The notes below the pieces were generated by a model. The model searched no databases. It was not told the origin of the DNA and was given only the letters and a program-made list of their open reading frames with translations. From Pseudomonadota bacterium (GTDB lineage: Bacteria > Pseudomonadota > Alphaproteobacteria > Rhizobiales > Hyphomicrobiaceae), in assembly GCA_018242255.1 (NCBI GenBank), contig JAFECH010000358.1, positions 1 to 64,000 of the forward strand: a stretch of 64,000 nucleotides of DNA, in the 5' to 3' direction. Position 1 is the stretch's first letter, and each line of letters begins with the position of its first letter. This document shows positions 51,678 through 59,855 of this stretch, in pieces. The position numbers and the translations under genes were made by a program.

Positions 51678-52904
51678 TCATTCAAGCCGCTGCATGTCGC
51701 GCAGCGTCGGAAAGAGCTTCATCCAGATCAATGCGATCGCGATCGTGCCGAGGCCGCCGAGAGCCGCCGCCGGAACCGCGCCGAGTAAGGCCGCCGTCAT
51801 CCCGCTCTCGAATTCGCCGAGTTGATTAGACGCGTTGATGAACAGGAAGTTCACCGCGCCGACGCGCCCACGCATGTCGTCGGGCGTCGCAAGCTGCACC
51901 AGCGACACGCGAATGACGACGCTGATCGTATCGGCCGCGCCCATGACGGCAAGTGCAAGAACCGAAAGCCACACCTCTTTCGAGAGCGCGAACACGACCG
52001 TCGCAATCCCGAACACGATCACCGCCTGGAACATGCGCATGCCGACGTGCTTCGTGATCGCATAGCGAGCGAGAACGACCGTCATCATCAATGCGCCGAT
52101 CGCTTGGGCGCCGCGCAACATGCCCAGCCCCCACGGGCCCGTGTGAAGGATGTCGCGCGCATAGATCGGCAGCAGCGCCGATGCTCCGCCGAGCAGCACG
52201 GCAAATAGGTCGAGCGAAATAGTGCCAAGGATCGCCGGGTTGTTGCGCACGAAATGCGCGCCGGCAAACAGGGCGCCCGCAGTCGGCGATTCTCGCGGCA
52301 CGACCGGCCGGTCCAGCACGATGGCGCCGTTAAGCACGGTCGCAACAACCCAGAACACGGTCATTATGGCATAGGGCAGGGCAGGCGAAACACCGTAGGC
52401 AAGACCGCCAATCGCTGGCCCGGCGATGGCGGCGAGCTGAAAAACGCCGGTCGAAAGCGCTGTTGCTTTCTGCAGCAAACCTTCTGGCGCTACGCCAGGG
52501 AGGAGCGCCGCCGTTGCCGGACTTTCGAACGCGCCTGCGACGCCGAACACAGCCACCGCCACGAAGATCTGCGGCACTGTTATCCAGCCTTCGTAGCTGC
52601 CCCACGCGAGAAAAATAGCCGCCGTGGCCTCAACGATTTGGCAGAGCTGGATCACCCGCCGCCGATCGTAACGGTCGGACGTATGTCCAGCAACGAACAC
52701 CAGAATGGCCGTCGGCAGAAATTGCACGAGACCGACCATGCCGAGGTCGAACGCGCTGCTCGTCAGCGCATAGACCTGCCAGCCGACCGCAACGGTCAAA
52801 ATCTGCGAAGCGAATTTCGAAAAACCGCGCCCCCAGAGGAAGTATCGCAGTGGCGCATGGCGCCAAAGCGTTTGCGTCGCGGTTCGTGAGAATTGCGTGT
52901 CCAT
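51678..52904 (-). CDS. MFS transporter (EntS/MFS_3-like)
   Basis: This 408-residue 12-helix transporter begins APLRYFLWGRGFSKFASQIL and has the MFS signature region GHTSDRYDRRRVIQLCQIVE after helix 2. The later regions ARYAITKHVGMRMFQAV and TPDDMRGRVGAVNFLFINAS match the MFS_3 (enterobactin-exporter-like) group, which exports siderophores, peptides or drugs. It is convergent with lldD, with only 6 bases between the stops. No siderophore or efflux partner is near, so the substrate is unknown. Confidence 0.87.
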   Translation of the reverse strand: MDTQFSRTATQTLWRHAPLRYFLWGRGFSKFASQILTVAVGWQVYALTSSAFDLGMVGLVQFLPTAILVFVAGHTSDRYDRRRVIQLCQIVEATAAIFLAWGSYEGWITVPQIFVAVAVFGVAGAFESPATAALLPGVAPEGLLQKATALSTGVFQLAAIAGPAIGGLAYGVSPALPYAIMTVFWVVATVLNGAIVLDRPVVPRESPTAGALFAGAHFVRNNPAILGTISLDLFAVLLGGASALLPIYARDILHTGPWGLGMLRGAQAIGALMMTVVLARYAITKHVGMRMFQAVIVFGIATVVFALSKEVWLSVLALAVMGAADTISVVIRVSLVQLATPDDMRGRVGAVNFLFINASNQLGEFESGMTAALLGAVPAAALGGLGTIAIALIWMKLFPTLRDMQRLE

Positions 52905-53149
52905 CGGGCGCCTGGCGCCGTCTCCCTTTCAATCGCGGGCACAGTGTCCCGCGCTGAAATTCAGAGCAATGTGGCTAATCGGCTATCGGATTTGCGGAGG
53001 CACCCTGGCTGACCTTGCTGTGGCGATGCGATACAACTCCTGCATTGCTTGTCAGGCTGCCAGCGGAGAGCGCAGCGAGCGGTCGCAATGCCGGTCAATT
53101 TCAGCTTTGGCTCATCGAGCGATGTCGCCCGGTGCGCAAGTACACGGAG

Positions 53150-54169
53150 CTAGTGGGCACCTTCCTTTTCTAGCTTTTTGTCGGCGTCGATGATCGGTCC
53201 GAACGGTCCGAGCTTATGCTGTCTCTCCGGCATGTCGTCCGCATAGGGCCCATACGGCGTATCGGCCGGCTTCTGAAGCAGGTTCGGAAAATCGCGATCG
53301 AGATTGGCCATGTTCGGGCGGGGCTGAGTATCGATGTAGGCAGCAACGTCCCACGCATCCTCGGGCGTCAGCGTCGGATTTTTCCAGGTCGTGCCTTGCG
53401 GCATGTTGTTGTGAATGAAGTTGGCGGCGTCGATCAGCGTGTTCATGCCAGCGCCGTCGTTATAGCTGTCGGCGCCCCAGAGCGGCGGAAACAGATAACC
53501 TTTCGCATCGCCGACTTTGCCGACGCGCTGCCCTTGGCCGTCGACGCCATGGCAGGCGGCGCACGTGTTGGCGTAGATCGTCTTGCCGCGAACAGGATCG
53601 GCCGCGCGGTTAAGTTCGGGCATCGTGCCGGTGCCGCTGCCGAACGTTTTTCCCCCGACCGGAATGCCATCCGATAAAAACTGCAGATACGAGATCATGG
53701 CGACCATCTCGGGCCCTTCCGGGGGAAGCGCTTTGCCATTCATGCTGCGCCTCATGCAGCCTTGAATACGATTTACGATCGTGCCGACGCTGCCCGACCG
53801 CTTACGATAATTCGGATAATCGGCATACGCGCCGATCAGCGTCAGTCCGAACTGCTTGGTGCCGGCGTTGATATGGCAGCTTTGGCAATCGAGGTTGTTG
53901 CCAGCAAAACGGTGAGCCGGATCTTTGACCTCAGGACCGATCAGCGTGGAAGTCTTCGCGATGAGATCGCGCCCATAACGTACGGTGCGGCCCCAATCAT
54001 TGTCCGGTAGCTTATTGACGTCCGGCACAACCCAAGGCTTTTGACGCTCGTTGGCTTGCGCGGATGGCGAGGGCGCAGCGCTGTCGGCACGACACACCTG
54101 CGTCGCCGTCAGAGCAACGATAACTGCTGTTCCCACAAGCGCTAAAACGGCGTTATTTGAATGGGGCAT
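53150..54169 (-). CDS. Dihaem c-type cytochrome, thiosulfate dehydrogenase (TsdA)-like
   Basis: This 339-residue periplasmic cytochrome has two haem motifs, CQSCH (LDCQSCHINAGTKQFGL) and CAACH (ANTCAACHGVDGQGQRV). The segment IQGCMRRSMNGKALPPEGPE contains the cysteine that, in characterised TsdA, is the distal ligand of haem 1. Family members oxidise two thiosulfates to tetrathionate or run in reverse. The hydrophobic leader fits a Sec signal; ATG 54169 is chosen and an earlier start at 54247 would precede it. It diverges from the fae-like gene over a 365-base region. Confidence 0.87.
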   Translation of the reverse strand: MPHSNNAVLALVGTAVIVALTATQVCRADSAAPSPSAQANERQKPWVVPDVNKLPDNDWGRTVRYGRDLIAKTSTLIGPEVKDPAHRFAGNNLDCQSCHINAGTKQFGLTLIGAYADYPNYRKRSGSVGTIVNRIQGCMRRSMNGKALPPEGPEMVAMISYLQFLSDGIPVGGKTFGSGTGTMPELNRAADPVRGKTIYANTCAACHGVDGQGQRVGKVGDAKGYLFPPLWGADSYNDGAGMNTLIDAANFIHNNMPQGTTWKNPTLTPEDAWDVAAYIDTQPRPNMANLDRDFPNLLQKPADTPYGPYADDMPERQHKLGPFGPIIDADKKLEKEGAH

Positions 54170-54534
54170 ATCGAAAAGTCCCAATGGGGCCACCAACGCG
54201 AGGGGGGAGGCCTGAGTTGATTGAACGAGCGGCGCATTCTCCGCCATATTCCAATAAGAAGTGATGATCGTTTTAATTAACGATCAGATTAATCACCGGC
54301 CGCTTCGACCAATTGAAACCAGCGCAACCAATTCAGACAGCAGCTGGGCGTTTGGCGACTTCGTCGCGACGCACATACCGTACGTCCTATTCAGCGGTTG
54401 TGCGTCGCAACTCTGCTCTTCGATTTTCTGGGTGGCGGCCTGTCGGTTGCAAGCTATGAAAGCGGTGACCCGGCGCATCGTTTGCGACTAACCAGCCGGT
54501 ACCAGGCTGAACGGATTGATCAGGAGAGGAATGC
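54170..54534. other. Divergent intergenic region tsdA-like / fae-like
   Basis: These 365 bases hold no supported gene. A perfect inverted repeat with arms TGATCGTT (54265-54272) and AACGATCA (54279-54286) encloses TTAATT, and outer GTGAT/ATCAC-like ends extend it. It is an AT-rich palindrome about 96 bases upstream of the tsdA-like start and is a candidate shared operator. Confidence 0.45.
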
Positions 54535-55074
54535 ATGAGCGATATCATTTTCAAGGCCGGTGAAGCGACCGTCCTCGCGGCCGAAGGCCAATACACCGAT
54601 GCCATGCCCGAGGTTCTGATCGGTTCGGTCAACGGGCCGGTTGGGCATGCGTTCGCTAGCATGATGGGCCAAGCCGTCGGCCACACGCGCTTCTTCGCGA
54701 TACGCGATCTCAACCAGATGGCGCGTCCGGTCACGATGATGACGACCAAGGTGACGATCGCTTCCGCCGCCTATGTCGACTTACTTGGCGGTGTCGTCCA
54801 GGCTGCGATCGCCGACGCCGTCGTTGATAGCGTATCTGAGGGAATTATTCCGAAAGCGATCGTCGACGAGATCTGCATCGTCGTGACGATCTGGCTGGAT
54901 CCGCGCTGCGCCGACCACGCTGAGCTCGACAAGAAAGATCTCTACAATACGAACTACAAAGCTATGAAGATGGCGATCGAACGCGCGCTGAAAAGCGAAC
55001 CGACTATCGACGAACTGATCAAGAACCGCAAGACCATCAAGCACTATGCCTTGGACGGCGTGATCGACTACTGA
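54535..55074 (+). CDS. Formaldehyde-activating enzyme homologue (Fae-like)
   Basis: This 179-residue protein belongs to the Fae family, which in methylotrophs joins formaldehyde with tetrahydromethanopterin. It keeps the overall pattern: GQYTDAMPEVLIGSVNGPVG, FFAIRDLNQMARPVTMMTTKVTI, VVQAAIADAVVDSVSEGIIP and NYKAMKMAIERAL. In catalytic Fae the position aligned with its M here (AHIDLIIG versus DAMPEVLIG) is a histidine near residue 17 that is thought to be the acid catalyst. Its loss makes a canonical condensation reaction uncertain; an adapted or regulatory Fae subtype is possible. The strong ribosome-binding site GGAGAGGA precedes ATG 54535. Confidence 0.85.
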   Translation: MSDIIFKAGEATVLAAEGQYTDAMPEVLIGSVNGPVGHAFASMMGQAVGHTRFFAIRDLNQMARPVTMMTTKVTIASAAYVDLLGGVVQAAIADAVVDSVSEGIIPKAIVDEICIVVTIWLDPRCADHAELDKKDLYNTNYKAMKMAIERALKSEPTIDELIKNRKTIKHYALDGVIDY

Positions 55075-55177
55075 CGCGCGATATCGATCCTTCACATCTG
55101 CAAAGATGGAGCCGCGCGATCCTATTCGCGCGATCCGTCGTGGTGACCGCCCCATTACCCCACGGCGACAGAGAAGA

Positions 55178-55750
55178 TCAGGCGGCTCTCGACGTCTGCC
55201 GCGTCAACATTGGCAGGCGAGCGAAGTAACTCCAGATCGCGGAGACAGCCACCAAGCCAACGAATGATACGGCGTTGACCTGGAAGACACGGGCGACGAC
55301 TGCGGCCGAAAACGCGTACTCTGAGCTCCCCAGAGCGATGCCTGCAGCAAAGAGCGCAAGTTCATAGCTCGCAAAAGCGACCAGGAATGAAACGCCAAGC
55401 ACCGCCGGCCAAGAGTGAGCAAACGCTCTCGTAAGACGCGCCATCGCAAATGCGGCAATCGTCGCGACGCCGATTGCGGCTCCCCAAGTATAAGACTCGA
55501 ATGTGTGCGGGTAGCCCAGAAATCCATAGCCTACGATTTGGTTCGTCAGCCAGGCCGCGACCACGAGCCCCAATCCAGTTCGGCCATCCATTCGCGCTGC
55601 CGCCAATGCAGCGATGGCAGCAAGCGGCGCCGCGCACGCAAATGCAAAACTTCCGCCAACGCTGAGAATTGCAATGAGCGCAATCCAAATCGCCGCGGTT
55701 ACGCGCGAAGCTGCGGATGCCTGACTGTCGGACTGAAAATCGAACTCCAT
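55178..55750 (-). CDS. Polytopic membrane protein, unknown function
   Basis: This 190-residue protein has about five membrane helices: AIWIALIAILSVGGSFAFAC, a second to about 65, GLGLVVAAWLTNQIVGYGFL, AAIGVATIAAFAMARL and VLGVSFLVAFASYELALFAA. A sixth segment, VNAVSFVGLVAVSAIWSYF, follows near the C-terminus. No family or catalytic motif was recognised, though the Trp/Tyr pattern around YPHTFESYTWG may be conserved. The start at 55750 (MEFDFQSDSQA) is preferred; the longer frame from 55843 is probably noncoding. It is convergent with the fae-like gene. Confidence 0.65.
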   Translation of the reverse strand: MEFDFQSDSQASAASRVTAAIWIALIAILSVGGSFAFACAAPLAAIAALAAARMDGRTGLGLVVAAWLTNQIVGYGFLGYPHTFESYTWGAAIGVATIAAFAMARLTRAFAHSWPAVLGVSFLVAFASYELALFAAGIALGSSEYAFSAAVVARVFQVNAVSFVGLVAVSAIWSYFARLPMLTRQTSRAA

Positions 55751-56053
55751 CGTTCTTTCCTTCCGAAATAAATCCCTGGCGGATGAGATGCGAGGGCTAA
55801 AATGCCGGCCGCCCGCTGTGGCGCAGCGTGGCTGTTTCGCCATCCTGCCGAACGAAAACCGTGGCAGCGTAGTAATCCAAGCGCATCGGATCTACCATAA
55901 AAAACAGAAGCGATTGTGCTCGGCTGGCTTGGAGGGCCATGGCTGCCGGGTGCGTAGAACTTTCAGCTTCCTTGCCGCGACGGCTCAAACGACGGTAAAC
56001 GCTTCTTCCGAAATCCGCCTGCCAACGAACCTAACAGTGAGCCGCGCCCAATA
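55751..56053. other. Intergenic region upstream of murJ
   Basis: These 303 bases between divergent genes hold no supported ORF, repeat or RNA. The frames open here lack ribosome-binding sites. Both promoters presumably lie within it. Confidence 0.35.
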
Positions 56054-57574
56054 ATGTTGAGAAAGCTGCTTTCGGTCAGCGGTTTTACGCTTCTATCGCG
56101 CCTGACAGGGTTTGTGCGCGACGTGCTCATGGCCTGGATCCTGGGCAAAGGCATGCTGTCGGACGCATTTCTGTTTGCGTTTCTCTTTCCGAATTATTTT
56201 CGCGCGATTTTTGGGGAGGGGACGCTAAATCCGGCGTTTCTCCCGCGCTATGCGGCGCTTCATGCAAAAGGTGACATGCAAGGAGCAGCGCGGTTCGCAA
56301 ATCAAGTTTTCACATGGCAGATCGTGGCGCAGGGCCTGCTGCTGATTGTGGCATTGGTCGCGATGCATCTGCTCGTGCACCTCTTCGTGCCAGGTTACAC
56401 AACCGAGCAGCTTGCGCTGACCGCAAGTCTCGCGCGGATCACCTTTCCCTACCTTATTCTGACGGTTGTCGCGATCCAGCTATCGGCGATGCTCAACGCT
56501 ATCGGGAAATTCTGGGCGGCTGCCGCGTGGTCGAATTTCCTGAACCTATCGATGATCGCGACTTTGCTGGCGTCGAGTTGGTTTTCTAACGCTGCGTATG
56601 CTGCAGCTTGGGGCGTTCTGCTCGGCGGCTTTTGTCAGCTCGTGTTTATTCTTTGGGCGGCAAAACGAGACGGACTTTCCATCAGGATCGCCGTGCCGCG
56701 ATGGACGCCGGAGATAGCCGAATTTTTCAAGGCGCTCGGGATCGTTATCGTCGGAGCCGCCAGCGTGGTCGTAGCTCCGCTCATTGATTTCTTCATCGCA
56801 AGCTATCTGGCAACAGGAAGTCGGACCGCTCTTTATTACGCGGACCGCATCAATCAATTGCCGCTGGGCGTTCTAGGGATCGCAGTCGGGACAGTCCTGT
56901 TACCTGAAATGTCGGTGCGACTGGCCCGAAACGATCGCGCGGGCTCAGACAATGCCCAAAATCGTTCGGCTGCGCTGACATTGCTGCTCACCTTGCCCTT
57001 TGCCTTCGTGTTCGTGGCCATTCCTGACACGATCATGCGCGCCGTGTTTGCGCATGGCGCGTTCGATGCTAGGTCGGCAGAACTCGCGGGAACTGCACTG
57101 GCAGCTTATGGCGCCGGTCTCCCGGCCATGGCCCTCGTGCGGATCGTGTCTTCGACATTCTATGCACGGCATGACACGCTGACCCCTGCGCGCGCGACGG
57201 TGACGTCCATCGTGCTCAATATCATTCTCAAGGTCGTGTTCGTGTGGGGCTTCGATCTGGGCGTCGCCGGCGTCGCGCTCGGAACTGCGATGGGTGCCTG
57301 GATGAATGTCGCTTTGCTCACATGGCTCGGTCGAAGCCGCGCACTGTTGGCGATTGAAGAGACTTTCGTCAAAGCGCTGGGGCCTGCGCTGATAGCGGCT
57401 GTCGCGGCAGCGGCAGCGGCTTGGGGTGGCGCTCGATTGGGCACATCCCTGCTGCCGGGACATTTTTCGGACGTCGCCGCTCTGGCTGGCGCTATGGCCT
57501 GCTCAGGCGTCGTATATCTCGCCGCTGTGGTCGTGTTTCGCGCCCGTCTCCCGCTCGGAAAATTCGCGCGATAA
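56054..57574 (+). CDS. murJ: Lipid II flippase MurJ (MviN)
   Basis: This 506-residue 14-helix membrane protein moves lipid II across the inner membrane for peptidoglycan synthesis. It begins LLSVSGFTLLSRLTGFVRDV with the conserved arginines, then FPNYFRAIFGEGTLNPAFLP, characteristic of the family, and LPEMSVRLARNDRAGSDNAQ and GLPAMALVRIVSSTFYARHD later. Length and topology are normal. It starts with ATG at 56054, and only its own promoter is expected upstream. Confidence 0.95.
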   Translation: MLRKLLSVSGFTLLSRLTGFVRDVLMAWILGKGMLSDAFLFAFLFPNYFRAIFGEGTLNPAFLPRYAALHAKGDMQGAARFANQVFTWQIVAQGLLLIVALVAMHLLVHLFVPGYTTEQLALTASLARITFPYLILTVVAIQLSAMLNAIGKFWAAAAWSNFLNLSMIATLLASSWFSNAAYAAAWGVLLGGFCQLVFILWAAKRDGLSIRIAVPRWTPEIAEFFKALGIVIVGAASVVVAPLIDFFIASYLATGSRTALYYADRINQLPLGVLGIAVGTVLLPEMSVRLARNDRAGSDNAQNRSAALTLLLTLPFAFVFVAIPDTIMRAVFAHGAFDARSAELAGTALAAYGAGLPAMALVRIVSSTFYARHDTLTPARATVTSIVLNIILKVVFVWGFDLGVAGVALGTAMGAWMNVALLTWLGRSRALLAIEETFVKALGPALIAAVAAAAAAWGGARLGTSLLPGHFSDVAALAGAMACSGVVYLAAVVVFRARLPLGKFAR

Positions 57575-57664
57575 CCGCTCAAGGCTGTTCAGCCGAACGA
57601 GCGCTGCTTTGCCAGAATAGGCGGGGAGCGGGGAGCGCGTCATTCGTCGCCCCTGCGCTCGACC

Positions 57665-57943
57665 TTATGCCCGGCGCCACAGGATCAACGTCACGAATGC
57701 TCCGGCGATGGCCGCGATATAGAGCAGAAGCGTGGGCAAGAGCTCAAGGATGACGCCGATGTGGAAGCCCATAAACGAACCGGCGATACCGACCAGTGCG
57801 TAGGTCACGTCGCCGGCGCCAGTGGCCTGGGCAACTTTGCGTCCGAGCCAACCGCGTCCGCCGCGATTGACGAACAGACCGACGATGATTCCTATCAAGA
57901 CAAGGATGATGAAGGTGGCGATCGCAGTTGTGAGGATGGGCAT
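57665..57943 (-). CDS. GlsB/YeaQ/YmgE-type small membrane protein
   Basis: This 92-residue protein has three helices: ITT-like ATFIILVLIGIIVGLFV, YALVGIAGSFMGFHIGVILE and LLLYIAAIAGAFVTLILW. The NRGGRGWLGRKVAQATGAGD loop fits the transglycosylase-associated GlsB/YeaQ family, linked to stress tolerance in some bacteria. The function is unknown. It is convergent with murJ, 90 bases apart, and marks the last clear core gene before the accessory region. Confidence 0.85.
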   Translation of the reverse strand: MPILTTAIATFIILVLIGIIVGLFVNRGGRGWLGRKVAQATGAGDVTYALVGIAGSFMGFHIGVILELLPTLLLYIAAIAGAFVTLILWRRA

Positions 57944-58506
57944 CTTGATCTCCAGAGCATTGTCGCCCGCTTAAACGCGCGTGACGGCCAGGAAGTTCAC
58001 ATCGTGTCTTCAAGCAACTCTATTTGTGTGCTGTCTAAGACGCAGAACAACGTCGTCTTCATCTGCAACTCGCCACGCGCGTTACCGACTCTGTTATGAG
58101 ATCGTGAGCCGTGCGTCGCGTTGGATCACTGATGGGGAGCAGCGATGCCCAAGTCGCGAAAGTCATCGCGCGCCGCTTTAGCGCGCACCAACGTCGACGC
58201 ACCACCAAGACGCAGCACGACACGGCCGCCTAAGATGGCTCCCACGACGGTGGTGTCTTCAGGGCTTGTCGATGCGGTCGTTGGCTTGGCTGCAGCTCTC
58301 GACCGAGATGCCGCTCATAAACGCCTCCATCCATTTGCGCAGGCGGAAGCTGGCCGGGGCGTATCGGAAGCGGCGTAGGCTTGCCGAGGCAGGACGTGGG
58401 ATTGGTGGCCCGCCAGCATCAACATTAGATGCTGATATAGGTGCTAGATCAATTCGTTGGCATCAGGCCGAAAACGCTCATGCCAACGATGAGACCAACA
58501 AACCGT
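57944..58506. other. Gene-poor region at the start of the accessory segment
   Basis: In 563 bases no well-supported gene was seen. A possible 77-residue ORF (58145-58378) is listed separately. The sequence has no tRNA, direct-repeat attachment site or recognisable integrase fragment, although this is where a junction with an integrated element would be expected. Confidence 0.4.
58145..58378 (+). CDS. Possible small basic protein (uncertain)
   Basis: This 77-residue frame has GGGGAGCAGCG just before ATG 58145, a good ribosome-binding site. The product is Arg/Ala/Pro-rich at the start (KSRKSSRAALARTNVDAPP) and has a hydrophobic helix (SSGLVDAVVGLAAALDRDAA). No family was recognised. It could be a remnant of a mobile element gene or a spurious frame. 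The ribosome-binding site is the only positive evidence. Confidence 0.25.
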   Translation: MPKSRKSSRAALARTNVDAPPRRSTTRPPKMAPTTVVSSGLVDAVVGLAAALDRDAAHKRLHPFAQAEAGRGVSEAA

Positions 58507-58974
58507 CTACCGCAGCAGGTACGCGACGTGCTTTTTCCCCTGGAGCTTGACCCGTTTCCGCTTCGTGATGCCCGCCATCTCGCGCCCGATCTCAGCCCAG
58601 CGCAACACCGGCCATCCTTCTCGCGCGGCGATCTCGCGATAGGATGTTTCCAGGTCCGACACGATCATATAGTGCCCAGGCAGCGCGACTGTTTCACGAA
58701 GGATTTGCCAGAATTTTGCGGCCTGCACTCGGGCGGGATTCGCGGGCTCCCGACATAGCCGGACGATGCGAGTAGGCTTCCGAGACGCCTTCCCGCGCGG
58801 GCTGGGATGGCTTCCAGGGGCAGTTCCCAGGGCCACGGCCGGGGAACAGGGTGCGGGGACAGTGACCGGGGACATAGGGGCGGGACAGGACTGAGGGACA
58901 GGAGCAGGGGACAGGGCTGGGGACCATGCCTCGGGGACAGGGCGAAGGGCCTTGGCTGCGCTCGAGAAAGACAT
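58507..58974 (-). CDS. Unknown protein with Pro-rich minisatellite N-terminus
   Basis: This 155-residue frame starts MSFSSAAKALRPVPEAWSPA. The first half is a Pro/Ser/Val-rich repeat (SPAPVPQSCPAPMSPVTVPA) made from GGGGACAG-type DNA repeats. The second half looks like a folded domain (VQAAKFWQILRETVALPGHY, SDLETSYREIAAREGWPVLR, GREMAGITKRKRVKLQGKKH). No family was recognised, and the C-terminal part could be the ancestral protein. It starts 6 bases after the stop of the 84-residue gene and forms a three-gene unit with the RHH regulator. Confidence 0.5.
   Translation of the reverse strand: MSFSSAAKALRPVPEAWSPALSPAPVPQSCPAPMSPVTVPAPCSPAVALGTAPGSHPSPRGKASRKPTRIVRLCREPANPARVQAAKFWQILRETVALPGHYMIVSDLETSYREIAAREGWPVLRWAEIGREMAGITKRKRVKLQGKKHVAYLLR
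58807..58945. repeat. GGGGACAG-type minisatellite
   Basis: About ten imperfect copies of GGGGACAGG or GGGACAGG variants lie in 58807-58945, with unequal spacers. It is inside the reading frame of the 155-residue gene and encodes its Pro-rich start. It is unlike the rest of the window. There is no constant repeat with unique spacers, so it is not a CRISPR array. Confidence 0.7.
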
Positions 58975-58980
58975 TCCCGC

Positions 58981-59235
58981 TCAGTGTCCTCGCATCACAT
59001 GCCGCTCGAAATCCTCAGCGAGCGCAACAGCTATTGTCCGCTCTGGCTCATCCGCTATTTCAGCCGCAAACCTAGCCGCATTCGCACACTGCGCCAAGCT
59101 TGCCTGGCAACGATTGACGTGGAGACTGTTGACCGTTGCCAAAACGACGGCCGTAACGGGTTCTAGTCGCTTGGCTACGGCCGCCCTGCGCATCAGGTCA
59201 TCAGTATCAAGACGGACGTGAGCGAGGTCGTCCAT
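58981..59235 (-). CDS. Small unknown protein
   Basis: This 84-residue protein reads MDDLAHVRLDTDDLMRRAAV and later SLHVNRCQASLAQCANAARF and ERTIAVALAEDFERHVMRGH, and is mostly alpha-helical. No family was recognised. Its ATG begins directly after the stop of the ribbon-helix-helix gene, so the two form an operon. Its location suggests a partner, perhaps a toxin-like or accessory protein, but no known motif supports that. Confidence 0.6.
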   Translation of the reverse strand: MDDLAHVRLDTDDLMRRAAVAKRLEPVTAVVLATVNSLHVNRCQASLAQCANAARFAAEIADEPERTIAVALAEDFERHVMRGH

Positions 59236-59466
59236 CTATTTTCGCCCCTTCTGTTTCCGCGCTGCCAAAGCTTCGGCAACCAGCTCCCGGATGATGCTCG
59301 ATCGGTCCGGCGCGTCTAGGCGGCTTGCGGTGAGCGCATCGACCTCAGCCAGAAGGGCGGGAGGAAACCGCACGGCGACTTGAGCCTGACGTTCCGACGC
59401 GGGCTTAGACGGCCGCCCAGGCCCCGATTTACGCGCAACCATGTCATCAGTTCCAACCTGTTCCAT
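59236..59466 (-). CDS. Ribbon-helix-helix DNA-binding protein
   Basis: This 76-residue protein has a basic start (MVARKSGPGRPSKPASERQA) and an RHH core, QVAVRFPPALLAEVDALTAS with RSSIIRELVAEALAARKQKG. CopG-like proteins of this form repress their own operon and act in toxin-antitoxin, plasmid copy or mobilisation control. It is the first gene of a minus-strand operon whose next genes have no known family. The divergent promoter region contains two TACGTC repeats (59478-59483 and 59495-59500) that may be its operator. Confidence 0.75.
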   Translation of the reverse strand: MEQVGTDDMVARKSGPGRPSKPASERQAQVAVRFPPALLAEVDALTASRLDAPDRSSIIRELVAEALAARKQKGRK

Positions 59467-59477
59467 GTGCGTAAATA

Positions 59478-59536
59478 TACGTCGGACAAATAATTACGTC
59501 AAGGCTATTGCAGTTCGTCTATTAATGTCGTACATT
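59478..59536 (+). promoter_or_regulatory. Divergent promoter and candidate RHH operator
   Basis: Two TACGTC direct repeats are 17 bases apart (59478-59483, 59495-59500), spacing that suits RHH proteins. On the plus strand TTGCAG (59508-59513) and TACATT (59531-59536) are separated by 17 bases, a usable sigma-70 promoter for the coupled small genes that start at 59554. Confidence 0.5.
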
Positions 59537-59553
59537 TATCTACAGACGGCACG

Positions 59554-59754
59554 GTGGCCCAACCTAAGCAGAACTCGGAAAAAAGCCAGAAAGAAGCAGC
59601 CGAGAACCGAAGGGAAGGACGACCACCAGCCCGAACCGGACCTCGAAAGGGGAATGGCGCAGCTATGGCTGCAAATGAAGCGGCCCGACGCGGTGTGCAA
59701 CCACCGAGCCGAGCCTTGTCTCAACCCTTGATCAAGCAAGGATCGAAACCATGA
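59554..59754 (+). CDS. Small basic protein upstream of a coupled membrane peptide
   Basis: This 66-residue ORF (MAQPKQNSEKSQKEAAENRR and later MAANEAARRGVQPP) has a GTG start at 59554 and is polar and basic. Its TGA stop (59752-59754) overlaps the ATG of the next ORF (ATGA), which is the usual sign of translational coupling and the main reason to believe it. No family was recognised. It lies directly behind a plausible promoter. Confidence 0.5.
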   Translation: MAQPKQNSEKSQKEAAENRREGRPPARTGPRKGNGAAMAANEAARRGVQPPSRALSQPLIKQGSKP

Positions 59755-59855
59755 ATGATCTAGCACTAATAGGACTTCTTGTCCCTCTCGGGGCATTTAT
59801 CGTCGGTGGCCTGTTGATGACCGCAGCAATGTTTGCTGAGGAGGCCGGCCGATGA
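59751..59855 (+). CDS. 34-residue single-helix membrane peptide
   Basis: MNDLALIGLLVPLGAFIVGG followed by LLMTAAMFAEEAGR is a short peptide with one strongly hydrophobic helix (about 5-27). AAGGA lies 8 bases before ATG 59751. It overlaps the upstream 66-residue ORF by four bases and the downstream 342-residue ORF by four bases (both ATGA). The double coupling supports expression. It resembles small membrane peptides from phage or plasmid operons, though its role is unknown. Confidence 0.55.
   Translation: MNDLALIGLLVPLGAFIVGGLLMTAAMFAEEAGR

Noticed and set aside
52905..53149. Plus-strand ORF of about 98 residues between the MFS and cytochrome genes
   Set aside because: It has no ribosome-binding site, overlaps both neighbours and has an unstructured, basic composition. 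The gap is better seen as a simple intergenic region.
54387..54749. A 120-residue minus frame overlapping the start of the fae-like gene
   Set aside because: It runs through the ribosome-binding site and first 200 bases of the fae-like gene and has no motif.
58807..58945. Possible CRISPR array in the GGGGACAG tract
   Set aside because: The units are short, imperfect and unevenly spaced with no unique spacers of constant length.
59441..59796. Alternative frames at the small coupled-gene locus (a 96-residue plus frame and an 86-residue minus frame)
   Set aside because: The 66-34-342 series has a promoter, overlapping start/stop codons and a terminator, while these frames have none of these and overlap it.
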